64,000 nucleotides of DNA from Bryopsis sp. KO-2023 (GCA_030272585.1 BSYQ01000002.1:8246001-8310000); one strand, 5' to 3'; shown: positions 1 to 11,236, counted from the first letter of the stretch. The notes: generated by a model not told the origin, from the sequence alone. Translations and numbers: made by a program.

Positions 1-243
1 CACAAAATCGGACCTCGAAATTCGTAAGTCTTTTTCTTAGCAAGGATTCTATTCCTTTCCGCATGCGAACCACTTAACCTTTCACCATATTGCAAGTATC
101 TAAGACTTGCCGCGTCTTTCCATATATCGTACACCATTTTTTTATCCAAACAAAAGAACCACTCTTGTTCCAACACGATAGAAGGTAGAGAATAAAACCC
201 CGCAATATAAGCATATGAGACCCTCGAATCAAATCACTTTTCA

Positions 244-1620
244 TTAAGATCTAAAAGGAAATCTTGTGCGAAAAAAAGAATCGTGCAAATTCCAATTAAA
301 ATGCCGGTAATAGGGCCACCAGTAAAATTCTGGCCAAGGAGATTGCATCCAAGAAATCAATGGCAATCTACCCTGTACGTGTCCTGGAATTTGCCAGTCA
401 GGAAATTTCTGACCATCTCTAAAATGTGTAGGAGAACAGCTTACATTTCTTTGTCGATTTCTTTGTCGTCTCCTGTTTCTCCTCCTCACTCTTGATTCAA
501 ATTGATCAGTTCGCATCATTTGCTCGTTCTCCTTTTTCTTGCAATCAGATTCCATCCCGCTTTTTGATCCTTGGCTTGGTAATTTCTCCTTTTGTACAAA
601 TGCATCTCTTGGATGTTCTTCTTTGGGTTTCAGATGCTCTTCAATAACATCTGAAGACAACTTGAAAGGTCTTCTGCTTCTTTTCCAGCCACCATCCGAA
701 TGTGCGTCCCGTGCTCGCTTCAATTCCATATCCAAGTTTTTTAAAGAATCAGCCCTCAATCTGAGAAGCTCTTTCTCTAAAGCTTGAATTTTTTCCACAT
801 CTTTTTCCCACAATCTGAAAATCTTCTCAAGGTTTTCGCCCCTATTTTCCACAATCTTCATGCTTTGTTGTACATCTGAGAAAAAAAACCTTTTCTTTTC
901 CTGATCGGCCTTTATTTGACAATGCCATTGTACAGGAGAAAAATTCACCATTACCGGTTGCCTATCATATCTCCCTTTCCTACTTTCACACTGAAAATTC
1001 ATTGGATGATGTCTTTGGATGATTTTAGGGATTTCAAGAATCGAAGAGCACAACAAATTGCAATCCCTAATCTCATATTTTTGATCTCTCATTTCTCCTT
1101 CCGTTTGACATCCAATAGAAAACTGGACATCATTCAAAAAAGAATCATCCACTGATTCCATGTAAGAAAAAGGTATCAAACCTTCTACACCACTTTGTAA
1201 TTTCACCAAAACTTGCCCATTATTTTTCTCCTCCACAACTCGTACAATCTCTCCTTTTCCCACAGAAATCTCCCCGGAAAAGCCACCAGAAAACTCAGTT
1301 AAAATTCTGCCATATTCAATTTTGTGTGAGAAAACAACTGGATCAGAACTACAAAGATTCTGATGCAATTTTTCAGGTTTAGAAAAGCTTCCTTGAAAAA
1401 CCTGAGGTGGGGATGCCATAACCTTTTTTTTCTCCTCAATTTTCTGAAGATAGGACGAAGGAATCAAACCAATTTTATCATCCCTTTTGGATTGTACTGA
1501 AGTCCAACCCTGATCACACTCTTCCAAGATGATAACAATCTCATTTTTCTGAACTGAAAGCTCCTCTGCAAATTCTGCCCCAAAGTCGTGCAAAACTCTT
1601 CCGTGTTCTTTTTTCTCCAT
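244..1620 (-). CDS. Tandem SH3-domain protein with coiled coil and Arg-rich tail
   Basis: The single open frame encodes 458 residues. Residues about 6-61 form an SH3 domain: a VLHDF core where ALYDY is usual, an acidic RT-loop, GW at 38-39, and GLIPSSY near the end. Residues about 103-156 form a second, more divergent SH3 domain (ILTEF, GEIVRV, GLIPFSY); the tryptophan of the GW pair is missing there, so ligand binding may be weak. Residues about 250-306 are heptad-like and predicted coiled coil. Residues 377-391 are very arginine-rich, and the C-terminus is aromatic (several W and Y). SH3 domains bind proline-rich peptides, so a scaffold or adaptor role is likely; the partner is unknown. The start was chosen because it directly precedes the first SH3 domain. 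No intron is needed. Confidence 0.75.
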   Translation of the reverse strand: MEKKEHGRVLHDFGAEFAEELSVQKNEIVIILEECDQGWTSVQSKRDDKIGLIPSSYLQKIEEKKKVMASPPQVFQGSFSKPEKLHQNLCSSDPVVFSHKIEYGRILTEFSGGFSGEISVGKGEIVRVVEEKNNGQVLVKLQSGVEGLIPFSYMESVDDSFLNDVQFSIGCQTEGEMRDQKYEIRDCNLLCSSILEIPKIIQRHHPMNFQCESRKGRYDRQPVMVNFSPVQWHCQIKADQEKKRFFFSDVQQSMKIVENRGENLEKIFRLWEKDVEKIQALEKELLRLRADSLKNLDMELKRARDAHSDGGWKRSRRPFKLSSDVIEEHLKPKEEHPRDAFVQKEKLPSQGSKSGMESDCKKKENEQMMRTDQFESRVRRRNRRRQRNRQRNVSCSPTHFRDGQKFPDWQIPGHVQGRLPLISWMQSPWPEFYWWPYYRHFNWNLHDSFFRTRFPFRS

Positions 1621-3084
1621 TGTTTTATATTCCCAGAATTTTGTTTAACTTTGTTTTTTATATATAAAATTTTGTCCACAGACCCGTTTTCCTAAAACTA
1701 TCAATTTTTAGAAAAGAAAGGGAAACACCTGAAGATTTCTTTTAGAACCCAGAAGTTCTCCAATATCTTTCACTGTGTTTTTTTTTTTAAACTTCCGCAC
1801 AACCTAAAATAGAAAGACTCAACCTTTCGAAGAAAAGGGAGTTCACACAAGGAAAAAAACCAACCCAAACCAGAAACTTAGAGCTCAAGAAAATTTTGCA
1901 GCTCTACAAAATAAAAACACCACCCAGAAAAAACAAAATCAAGAAAAAATCTCAATTCTGCCAAGGGAAAATAAAGACCTATACAAAAATTTCCAGAAGT
2001 TGTTTTCCTACAAAAATGGATCCAGTTGAATCTACTACCTTCCACAGAAGGGAGAAAGCAATAAAATCCTTCAAAATATCAAGGAAAAAGAAAATAAAAC
2101 CCCTCCTGTGATTTCCAAATTAAAAAAACCCGTTTCAGATCGAGTCAAATGATCACTCTTACGATCACAGTAAGTATCAATCTTGGTAGAACGATATCTC
2201 CTTCGAAACTCGTCGAATGTCTCTGCTTCGAAGTCGACAGGCTTCCTTGGGTCGAGAGGTTAGGATTAGACTCCAAGATCACTCGAAACGGATGAGAATT
2301 GGGATAAAAATCGACCAAAACAAAAAAGGGCTGGGACGTATTCGTCTCCACGCCTCGCGTCCGTGCGTAAAGGAGGCAGTCGCCTTCCACTCACTCGCTA
2401 CAGGAACGTTTGAGCTGGGCTCCGAAACCAAATATTTTGACGTTACATGAACGCATAACAAACAACCGTACAAACTGCCAAGAATAGAGAATTGTTTAAT
2501 ACCGCTGTTGATCTATCTCTCCGTCCGAGAACTTCCTAATCATTCTTGGACACCAAAGGATTTGTCGACCACAGTGGGAGTGTTACGGGTGGTTAGTCAC
2601 CCTCGGGAAAGTCGAACGGGAGTTAAAAGAATGGGACGCTTGATGTAACCTTGCTTGTCAGTAATTCTGTGAGTGCAACTGTGGACCCCGTGTGCGACTC
2701 GATTCGATTTTGTGTGACCCTGTGGAACTCAGCCGCCACCCTCTCTCACTCTTTACACGGAAGTGCGTCGGCGTACGGAGCGCCTCGCGTAACAGCTGTT
2801 CTTTAGAAATAATCTCACATAGTGGTATTTTGTTACCCCAAGAAGTCAATTCACAGGGGGTTAGGTTGGTGCGAATTCGTGATTTTTGGGTTTTCTTGGG
2901 GGGGGGGGGCACTAAACCTGTTTTTTCAGAAATCTATGAGTTTCAGCCAGCTTTTTTTGTCCTAAGCCTTCTCGAGGCTCTTACCCCCCTATCCACGAGT
3001 CGTGGACCACGACTGCCATTACTGCGACAGTTGAAGAGCACATCCACATTGATTTTCTTTTGATCTTGTTGAAGAAAACAAGGA
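1621..3084. other. Intergenic, no gene recognised
   Basis: The first 500 bases are A-rich and would be the 5' leader and promoter side of the SH3 gene. No frame in the rest resembles a known protein. An 11-base G run lies near 2,899. Short open frames here have no supporting pattern. Confidence 0.5.
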
Positions 3085-3895
3085 GGGGCTGCCGCAGTCC
3101 CCCCACAATTTAGAAAAGAGTGGATACAGGCTACACTGAGACATTTCAAAGTCTCTTTTCGGGGGGCAAAGTTTCCAAAAAAACCTGGATCGCCAGAAAC
3201 CCGTTTCTGACTTGGAACTGCAGAGCGTTTTACCGATTCGCGTAGTGATCGAATCAAAAATTTACTCCTGATTGTTCGAATGAAAATTTTTATGACGTCA
3301 TGTGACATCTTGTCTCCGTGAGGAAAAGATTTCATTTTTTTTCATAGGTGAATTCGAAAGTGGTTTTCTAAATTCGAGCATCTTGTTTTTTCTGCGTCCT
3401 TCCAGATTGTGGAAAAAAGAGAACGGTGAGGCCCACAATTTAACCCCATCGAGTTCTTAATCGAAGAGACAATATCCAAGGGCGAAAATGAGCGGCACAG
3501 TTATTGAGTGATTAACTCTGGGTGGTGAGACAATGCATTGGCTGGCACTATCAATTGTGTTTGGTGTCGGGCTGATTGAGACAAAACTCAATCACTTTAG
3601 AGGGAGGGCGGGGGTGACAAAACTGTTGCAAAGGTTTGAAAAAGCGTTACATTTTTTGAAAAATGTGCAGTAAATTTATGACTTGTGCTGAGTATTTAAG
3701 ATTAAAGTAGCCCGACTACTTGTGTCTTCTCAAAACATAAAGACTTGAAATATATAAGGAAACCAAATTCCATGCGCTATATTCGGCTGATGGATAAGAA
3801 GCTAAGAGAATTTCAAAACGGTGCTTCTCTTTAGAGTTCCACCTCACAATCAATGGACACATTACAGAAGAAAATTATCTTCAACAAGATAATGC
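3085..3895 (+). repeat. 3'-flank repeat of the F-box duplicon, copy 1
   Basis: This stretch is recognisably the same as 59,112-59,963 (same orientation) and 25,393-26,230 (inverted). Each copy directly follows the 3' end of an F-box/WD40 gene. Shared landmarks are the GGGGCTGCCGCAGTCC segment at the outer edge, the TGTGACATCTTGTCTC segment near 3,300, and the CACAATCAATG segment next to the gene stop. No reading frame is conserved between the copies, so it reads as 3' untranslated or flanking DNA carried along in the duplication. Confidence 0.75.
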
Positions 3896-3984
3896 TCATA
3901 ACTGCTGAGAAAAATCCCACTCCCAAATCTCCCCATCACTACGAACGGCCACCAACTTTTCATCGTCGACCCACAACCAGAGTT

Positions 3985-4165
3985 GTGCGCCGTTGCAACG
4001 GCTCCGTTAATAACGGCGCCGTTAACGGTAACGGGCCGTTGCCGTACCGTTACCGTCACACTTTTCTATCGCCGTTATTGGCCGTTAAAACGCCGTTAAC
4101 GGTCGCAGAGCCGTTGCAACGGTGGACGCCGTTGTCACTAATTGCAACGGTTATTAGTAAACGAT
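3985..4165. repeat. Left subterminal GCCGTTAACGG-type repeat array
   Basis: About a dozen overlapping and often palindromic variants of CCGTTAACGG and CCGTTGCAACGG lie just inside the left end of the transposon. The mirror array is at 5,150-5,335. Position and density suggest transposase binding sites. Confidence 0.7.
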
Positions 4166-4263
4166 TTTAGATCCTTGTCGAACTGGTCTCGTTCGTTTCG
4201 AAGGTGAGAAGGGTCGTAAAGTGTTTAAGAAAACTACCAAAGCAAAGTAGAACTCTTTCCGAG

Positions 4264-5028
4264 CACGACGCACTTTCTCGCGCTCAAAACGAGCGAGAAA
4301 CGAGGGAGAAAAGCTTGTTTCTGTGTTTTCTACAGAAACTGGGATATCTCTCTCGTTTCTAACTCGTTTCGAGCGCGACAAAGTGCGACGTGCTCGGAAA
4401 ACGCTCTACGTTTATCTCAGCTGCTTTTCCTACGTCGAAAATGGCTTTTCACCATAAACGACCGGTGGTGTGGGAAAAGATCTGTGTTGGATCTATTTTG
4501 GGGTTAGTAAAGTTCCGCTGTGGGTTCCGCTTTCAGTGCCGCTGAAGTTCCGCTTTTTTACGGAACTTACAAGGGTCGTTTCAAGGTAAAGTGAGCGGAA
4601 CAAGTCGAGTTCCGCTCTTCCCAATACGGCCCTTTAAGTTTCTATTTTAGGGGTTATCTTTTTTTAATCGTATTGGGAAGAGCGGAACTCGACTTGTTCC
4701 ACTCACTTTACCTCGAAACGACCCTTCTAAGATCCGCCAAAAAGCGGAACTTCAGCGGCACTGAAAGCGGAACACACACCGAAACTTTACTAACCTAAAA
4801 ATAGATCTAACACAGATCTTTTCCCACACCATCGGTCGTTTCTGTTGAATAGACGTTTTCGACGTGAGAAAAGCAGCTGGGATAAAAGTCGACCCTTTTC
4901 CGAGCACGACGCACTTTGTCGCGCTCAAAACGAGTGAGAAACGAGGGAGAAAAGCAAGTTTCTGTGAAAAAACAAAAACTGGCTTTTCTCCCTCGTTTCT
5001 CACTCGTTTTGAGCGCGACAAAGTGCGT
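4264..5028. repeat. Long imperfect palindrome with nested hairpins
   Basis: The sequence from about 4,330 to 4,655 is repeated in inverse orientation from about 4,670 to 4,990, for example around GTTCCGCTTTCAGTGCCGC and its inverse. Each arm ends in its own smaller hairpin (4,264-4,388 and 4,910-5,028), built from a motif with CGCGCTCAAAACGAG and its inverse. Transcribed or single-stranded, it would fold into one long stem with two terminal stems. Confidence 0.8.
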
Positions 5029-5149
5029 TGTGCTCGCGAGAGCTTCCTCTTTGGCTTATTTAATTGTTGGAAGAGTTTTATCATCTTCCACACACGCGAA
5101 ACGAACTAGGAGAGAATGGGAAAGCGGTCCACCCATTCTAATTTACTAA

Positions 5150-5335
5150 TCGAATCGCCGTTAACGGTGGCCGTTGGTGACCGTTAATAACGGTTAACAA
5201 CGGCCGTTAAAACGCCGTTAACGGCCGTTAAACCGTTGTGCGACAACGGTACGGTAACGGTTTTCACGGCAACAACGGCGCCGTTAATTGCCGTTGCCGT
5301 TACCGTACCGTTGTCGTTGTTAAAAATCCGAGTTG
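5150..5335. repeat. Right subterminal GCCGTTAACGG-type repeat array
   Basis: This is the mirror of the array at 3,985-4,165. It lies just inside the right end of the transposon and is made of the same GCCGTTAACGG and CCGTTG units. Confidence 0.7.
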
Positions 5336-6317
5336 CGCACAACTCTGCCCACAACACATCCACCCAATTACCTTCGTTCAGATTTTGTGAACAATCAAAA
5401 CTCCTCACACACTCCCCCTTCGTTGTATCCCATACTTTTATCGTACCATCATCAGATGCTGTGAACATCCGACCTTGTTCAACAAAGACGGAGGTCACCA
5501 TATATGTGTGACCTCGAAAAGTTTGCACATGTTGACCGCTCTCAAGTTCCCACGAGCGAAAATTACCATCACCTGATCCACAAAAAATAAGTCCAGCAGA
5601 AACACCGATAGAGAATGCTCCCCATTTCTGCCCACAAATAACTCTAAGGCAGGCATCATCAATCAAGTTCCATATTCGAATAGTCTCATCATCCGACCCA
5701 CTGATCAAAAGATTGCCTGGCTGGGACAAGAGGCAAATAACATTATCTTCGTGACCTTGAAGGGATCCAACCAGCTCCCACACCCCTTTTCCCCAAATTT
5801 GAAGACGCCCAAGTTCACCCCCAATGGCCACGTTGTCACCGAGGTCCGCTATAGACCAGATGCTCGAGTCAAAAATTCGAACGTACAAAAGATTTCTCCA
5901 TGTGGATATATCCCATCCACTCAAGTGACCTTCGCTACCCAAGGTGACAAGCATCCCATCCATGAAAGAAAGATCCTCCAAGGAGCTAATCTCACGATCA
6001 AAAACAAATTCTTTTTGATGGAAGTCAAACACCTTAACCCCGTCGTTACCACCCAAGGCAATCAAATTTTTCATCTTGGCACAACAATATGTACGAAATA
6101 TATTTTTGCCGTTGTGAATGATGGGCTCTATTGGTTCATGCAACCATGCACGCTCCAGATCGATTTTCCTTTTCAAGGACGATTCTTTTTCGGTAACTTT
6201 TCGCCAAGATGTGGCGACACAAGAGCATCTCGCAAGCGATTCAACAGGAATCCTTCCAAGAATATCGACCAGCAAATGCCAGGGCAAGTCCCATGCGATC
6301 GGAATATAGTCGCTCAT

Positions 6318-8940
6318 GGTTGCGCTACTCTGCAATCCGAAGAAACAATCCACCAATCAGTCAATCAACCAAGGAATAGATGTGGCGAGAGGAGCCACTC
6401 TGCTGTCGTAAAAACGACGCTATCGAAAGCGAAACTTTCATTGCTTTGCCGAGCGCGCGCAACCCTTTTCAAGCGAAAACAGAGCTCTGGGAACGCCCAG
6501 CACCAGCGAACAGACAAACAGACTAAGAGCAAACCTCCCTCCACATCCTGAGTTTCAAAAACTTACGAGTATCCAGGCTACAGAGCAGGCGCAAAAGATA
6601 GAAAGGAAGTTCCAGTCGAACGTCCGAGCAAGTTTTTCTCAGCTCTGCGACTCGATCGTGCGCCAATCCGAGTTTTCTCGTGCTGTGGTGTTGCGCCAAT
6701 GATCCTGGAAGGTGATAAGGAGTTGTTGTCATATTTTTCAGTAGTCGGTCAGACTGGAAGAGTGACGGTGCTTTCTCTCTATTTTCTTGGGGGGTCAATC
6801 GACGCCCCAATTTTCGAGATTTTCTTTCGTGTTGGCTGAAGGGCGTTGAGACGGAGCACTGGTAGGTAATCGTCTTATTTATTTCGGCGTTGTCGTGGAG
6901 GGGCTTTCCAGCTGGGTGGAAATATGCTGGACCTGGGGTGCGATATTTGATCGAAATATTGTCGGACCTGACGTTTAATGTGAATGTGGAAGCCAGCCAA
7001 CATTTCCACATGTGGTGAAAATGCAGGTGGGGACTTTTGCTGAACCCTTTGTTCTGGAAATGAAGGGGTGCAATGGATGGGTTCATGCATCAGGTGAGCA
7101 GTTGGTAATACAATCGCTTGTCCACATTCCCCATTCAATTTTCCCCTTTTCTTTATCGAAACAAGAACACCCCTTGCAAACTGACCATTGAGTTCTTCTC
7201 AAAAGCAGTCCAAGAAGACAAGAATAACTGATGGCTTTGCAGGGTCAGGACAGTCCTAACCCATTTTTAAATATGTGCATCCATACTCAGGTAGCAGAGA
7301 CCTGGACAAGGTTTTTCTATTTACCAACAGCCTTTTTTTGGGGGGATACAAACAGATGAAAAGTCAAAATCAGGCGGACTCCACGACGCTAAAAGCAGCT
7401 GCAGGAGCCCCTGTCTTGAAACAAATCTAGGAAGAACTGGAGGGCTTCATGGATCAGGCTAGTTTTCACCCACCCATATACTTAACAAAAGGAAAAAAAA
7501 CAAGAGAGAAGATGAAAAAAGAGTGGCGGTGGATAATCCAGCCCTCGAAAGGGAGGGATTCCTTTGAGTTTGGGGAGAATAGGGACAAAAAAAATTGGGG
7601 ATAAGTATTACCAATTCATTGAGTCATGACTCTTTTTTTTGGTGGGTCACTGACCCACAAAATATATTGAACAGCTGGTCCTACAGTGAGAATTTGACTC
7701 TTTTTCACTCAAAATTGATTGCGATTCTGCATTGAGCTGTGGACAGGGGTTGTCACATCGGATCGGTTCTTAGCTAATGTGGATGCCTTTATTCGGAACA
7801 AGGTGATGAAAAAAGAATTAAAAAAAAAGAAAAAAAGAAACTTTGTTTATATCTTGGGAAAGAATTATGGAGGGATTTCTTGTGGGGGTGCCTTTATTTC
7901 TTTTTCCACTTGAAATCCAGTTTTCTGGATTGCTTTTCCCTGCAAGGGATTTCATTGTTCTTGTTTCGGTTGGACCCTGAAACAAAAAAACAGGGATGAC
8001 AAAAAGGAAGCTTTCAAAACAAAAACATAAGCCAAATGAACCAGAGTCCCTGGAGTGTTTTGTGGCTAATGCAGTCAGTTACACATTTGTCTTTTTCCAG
8101 TTTTAATCAAAACACACACATGGACAGTGATATTTTTTTTTACTTCCCCCGCATGTTTAACCCTTTCCTTTTTCCCCATGTAGGCTGACACCAGGAAGCC
8201 TGATTCTGCCAATCTCCCCCCCCCCCATGGTAGAAAAAAGAAGAAGAAAAAACAAAGGAAGCGGCAGTGGTTGAATTGGTGGACTCCAGAAAATCCAAGA
8301 ATGTAAATAAAGGATGGACCACCAGGCACCTGCCAGCCCAAATGAAGTTGGAGAACAATGAACAATGCCTCGTGCTGGGCATGTTACAGGGGTAAAATGC
8401 CAATGGCTGCTTCCCCCTCCACAGAAAAAGGCTGAAAATAGACCTCAGCAGTGGATTGAAAATTGGGGCCAACAGCAGCAAACTTGATTGTATTGTTTCT
8501 GTCGCTCCCCTTTGAGATTGTGAATGATTCATATTTCGAGTCAGTGGAAAAGTTTTGGGGAGGGGAAAAGAGTGAGAGACTAATGGGTCAGTCACAGGAA
8601 GCAAAAAGTAGTGAGACATAATAGGGGGGAGTTGTTTTGGTTTAAAATTCAGACTTGTGAATAATAAATGTGGAAAATTCTTTCTTTTGTAAAGACAAGA
8701 AAAAAGGTGATAAAATTGGTTGAAACTTTTCTGTGTAAGTTGGAGAGTTTATCGGTTGTACAGAAGAGTTCTATTAGCGCACTTTTGGAAAGTGGGAGGA
8801 AAAAATGTTCGTTGTCATCACAGAGTGAGAAACAAAAAAAAAGTGTGACATGAGTGTGTGCAATAGAGCCAACTGCAGTGAACATCACCTGACCAACACC
8901 CCCCTGAGTTGATTCTTGAGATAAAACTAAAATTTGAATC
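6318..8940 (+). other. Divergent upstream unit of F-box gene 1 (U1), degenerate exon-like blocks
   Basis: This stretch is homologous to 21,541-24,342 (inverted), 32,026-35,000 and 60,993-64,000, each upstream of an F-box/WD40 gene. Reading away from the F-box gene there are blocks bounded by splice-like sites. One, about 7,725-7,803, ends with AACAAG before GTGATG. The last, 8,425-8,487, follows a CAG acceptor and reads PQQWIENWGQQQQT then stop. In this copy the 7.7 kb block has an in-frame TGA, so the unit is probably a pseudogene or the frame is not the true one. I do not recognise the protein. A conserved palindrome GTGGGTCACTGACCCAC lies near 7,645. Confidence 0.5.
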
Positions 8941-9299
8941 GATACAATTCCTCGGCCCTCAGTCCAAGCCCTGTTCGATCACGCATGAAGCCATCAACTC
9001 GATAGTTGATGGATAGTATGCAGAAGAAGCAGCATTCAATTCGATGTCAACTCTCATCACAAAAAAGCCACACAGAATGATCCCCCACCAGCCTCGTCCA
9101 CGCGCGACGGTGTTGCAGCGCGTATTTAGTTTGCGCAATGAAAGTCCCTCCTCTGATCTTTGGCGATACGCTCACGACGTTTTCTTCTTCCAGCGAACAC
9201 CCCTGCCGAGAATTTGGATCGGTTGTTTGTGAGAACTCCGGTGCCCCGCATTCCTCACTGACATTTAGTCTCGGTGCAAGGGTGTCAGTCAGTCGTCCC
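8941..9299. repeat. Segment shared, inverted, with about 42,630-42,930
   Basis: From about 9,020, with GCAGCATTCAATT, through the CCTCGTCCACGCGCGAC segment to about 9,300, the sequence matches the inverse of 42,630-42,930. Both copies sit beside the tRNA-promoter-like repeat, so the pair was probably moved as one larger segment. I see no gene here. Confidence 0.6.
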
Positions 9300-9389
9300 C
9301 CACCTGACTGACTCTTTGGTGGCTTTGGTTACCACCACGCGTGAGCATCGCGAGGACAGCGATTAGGATTGACAGCTGGTTTGGTTTCG

Positions 9390-9790
9390 AAGACGTCTTC
9401 GAAGACGTCGGAGAGCCGCTCGACGCACCGCTCGAGCACCGCTCGAGTTTCTGGCGGTTGGGTGAATCATCCTTGGGGGGGTACTTGAGTGCGACATCGA
9501 TGCATGTCATCGTTCGCCCGCTGGTCAAGGGGATCTGCTAGAGGATCCCTGGACACCAGGTCCCGGGTTCGAACCTTCACTCTCGAATTGTCATGCGCCA
9601 GAGAGGTCGTAGCCGCCGGTGCTGAAACCGCCGGCGGGGTTTTGTTTTCGTTTTCGATTTTACTTTTACTTTGTTTGGGGGGATTTTCATGCATGTTGGA
9701 GGGAAAAAACTGCTGTTGTTTTGGTGCCCTTGTGTGTGTGCGTGTTTTGGTGGATCCTGAATGTTCATGGTTCTGTTTTGATTTGCACCA
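9390..9790 (+). repeat. tRNA-promoter-like interspersed repeat (SINE candidate), copy a
   Basis: It contains a box A match TGGTCAAGGGG at 9,522-9,532 and a box B match GTTCGAACC at 9,567-9,575, starting 45 bases apart as in a real tRNA gene. The same pair with the same spacing occurs in the copies at 42.4, 45.85 and 57.5 kb. The D-stem and acceptor stem do not pair, so it is not a working tRNA gene. Downstream are a CCGCCGGTGC..GCCGGCGG stem and T/G-rich sequence that also recur. A tRNA-derived SINE is the likeliest reading, although the common sequence also extends about 110 bases upstream of box A. Confidence 0.5.
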
Positions 9791-10240
9791 ACCCACTTGG
9801 TTTCCCACCAAAAGCGAAAAACCCCACAGCCAGCTTGGCTGTGCATTCAATGTTGCCTACTGGGCAACATGGAAAAGAAAGAAAAGTTTGGTGTGGTGAA
9901 AGTTGTGTTTTCTTTCCGATATCAAGATGCAGTCGACACGCATTTTTAATTTTTTTTTCCCCTTTGTTTCTCAGGAGCGATTTCTCGAGCGAACCAAAAA
10001 TCTTCGTAAAAACTGGAACAAGATTTGAAATTGCTTAGATGATGGAGGTCCCCCCTCCACCCCAAACTTTTTCACCACAGATAGAAATCCTAAAGAAAGG
10101 ATTAAAATACCACCACCATTCGACTTCGAGCCAGCTTCCCTCGACATCCATCAGGAACACATCGCGCCACGTGGTAAAACAAAAAAATAAAAAAAACATC
10201 CCACTGTGAAGAAGCTCCCTTTGTGCAATGTGAAAAAGTA

Positions 10241-10296
10241 TTTGTGCGATGTCGCAGGTTGCTGTGCGACTGTATTGAAGACATCGCACAGAATGG
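10241..10296. repeat. Hairpin with 11 bp stem
   Basis: TGTGCGATGTC is followed after about 26 bases by its exact inverse GACATCGCACA. The hairpin is preserved in the inverted block at about 56,740-56,795, where the arms still pair. Function unknown. Confidence 0.5.
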
Positions 10297-11154
10297 TTTT
10301 TCCGATAGTGGGATGCACAACAGGAATCACCGTTTTTGCAGTTTCTTTTCGCCGCTTCTTACAAATGCGTCAGTCGTCGCTGGAATAGTGGGAACGTACA
10401 GAAATGGTCAAGTTTAAAAGACTGTCGGCTTGAAAAGGTGGGAGTTGAACGTATTAGGGGTCTCTCTGCTCGTTGGCTGCAGAATTAAATTCCCTCGACG
10501 AAGCGATTTTCTGACTGAAGTTTCTGTTTTTGTCTGAACCCCTCTGTTTCCTCTGTGATCGGGTTTTTCCATTGTCTCATTGTTGTTGAAGTGCTTCCGA
10601 TTGTTGAAAGACAATTGAAGCTGCCTCCAGTGAGTTCAATTTGTCTTTGCTGCTCTGCAGGGCTGTTTTCGAGAGATAGAAGGAAATTTCAGGCAGTGGG
10701 CGTTTTGGTGTTGGTTTTGCTATATGTTTTTCTCATTGGATGTTAGCTCCTCAGCTTGTACTGTCTGGTGCTTGTCTGTCAAAATCGACAAGGGCTCTTA
10801 TTTCAAGAATCATCTTCTGTATCGATAGATTCTCTCAGAGCGGTGTTGCTTCTTTCTCTTTTTTGCTTCTTTGAACCTCTTTTTTGCGGAAACGATCGTC
10901 TCACCGACAGGATGAAGCCGACCTCTACTTCACCTCGCCTCGAAGTATGGGTAGATGTGATTGCAAAGATTAGGACCCCCATTGGGGACATTATCGTTAT
11001 TGTCTTCAGAAAGAGACGCCTGTCTAAGAATGTAGGCCAGTCGGGGGTACATGAGCCTCTCGGAAAAGCTGAATATGAAGGAAAATGACACTTGTTTTAA
11101 GTCTTGTTTTAACGAACGCCAGTCCAGCCTGGCTGCACAAGAAACAGATGACAA

Positions 11155-11236
11155 AAAAAAACAAACAAACAAACAAACAAACAAACAAACAAACAAACAA
11201 ACAAACAAACAAACAAACAAACAAACAAACAAACAT
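11155..11236 (+). repeat. AAAC tetranucleotide microsatellite
   Basis: About 19 nearly perfect AAAC units follow an A run. The matching place in the inverted block (55,830-55,880) has only about four TTTG units but a much longer T run. Confidence 0.95.

Larger units (their letters stand above)
3978..5347. mobile_element. Non-autonomous hAT-like foldback transposon in F-box gene 1
   Basis: The element starts CAGAGTTGTGCGC and ends with its exact inverse (GCGCACAACTCTG), at least 13 bp of terminal inverted repeat. It is flanked by a perfect 8 bp direct repeat, CCCACAAC, at 3,970-3,977 and 5,348-5,355. An 8 bp duplication with CAG ends is typical of the hAT superfamily. The 1,370 bp contain no transposase frame, so it must be moved by a transposase encoded elsewhere. 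Both subterminal zones are dense in GCCGTTAACGG-type motifs, which in hAT elements commonly serve as transposase binding sites (inference). The middle is a long palindrome. The insertion lies inside the coding sequence of the F-box/WD40 gene. Confidence 0.88.
3896..6317 (-). pseudogene. F-box/WD40 gene 1, interrupted by a transposon
   Basis: Reading leftwards from ATG at 6,317, the frame gives an F-box (residues about 8-45, with SLARCSCVATSW), a linker, and WD40 blades including LLISGSDDETIRIWN. It then enters transposon sequence at 5,347. The last blade resumes at 3,969 with VDDEKLVAV and ends in EIWEWDFS before the stop at 3,896-3,898. Removing the transposon and one copy of the 8 bp target duplication joins the two parts in frame as a 347-residue protein, the length of its neighbours. 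As it stands, the frame would end at 5,184 with about 55 residues of transposon-derived tail in place of the last blade. F-box/WD40 proteins are substrate receptors of SCF ubiquitin ligases: the F-box binds Skp1 and the propeller binds the target. Closest sibling here: gene 8 at 60 kb, with the same N-terminus (MSDYIPIAWDLPWH). Confidence 0.9.

Noticed and set aside
5751-6551. 266-residue plus-strand frame across F-box gene 1
   Set aside because: It is the antisense of the F-box/WD40 coding sequence. Similar antisense frames occur over the other family copies for the same reason.
9511-9590. Functional tRNA gene at the box A/box B pair
   Set aside because: D-stem and acceptor stem do not pair, and the same broken layout recurs in all copies.
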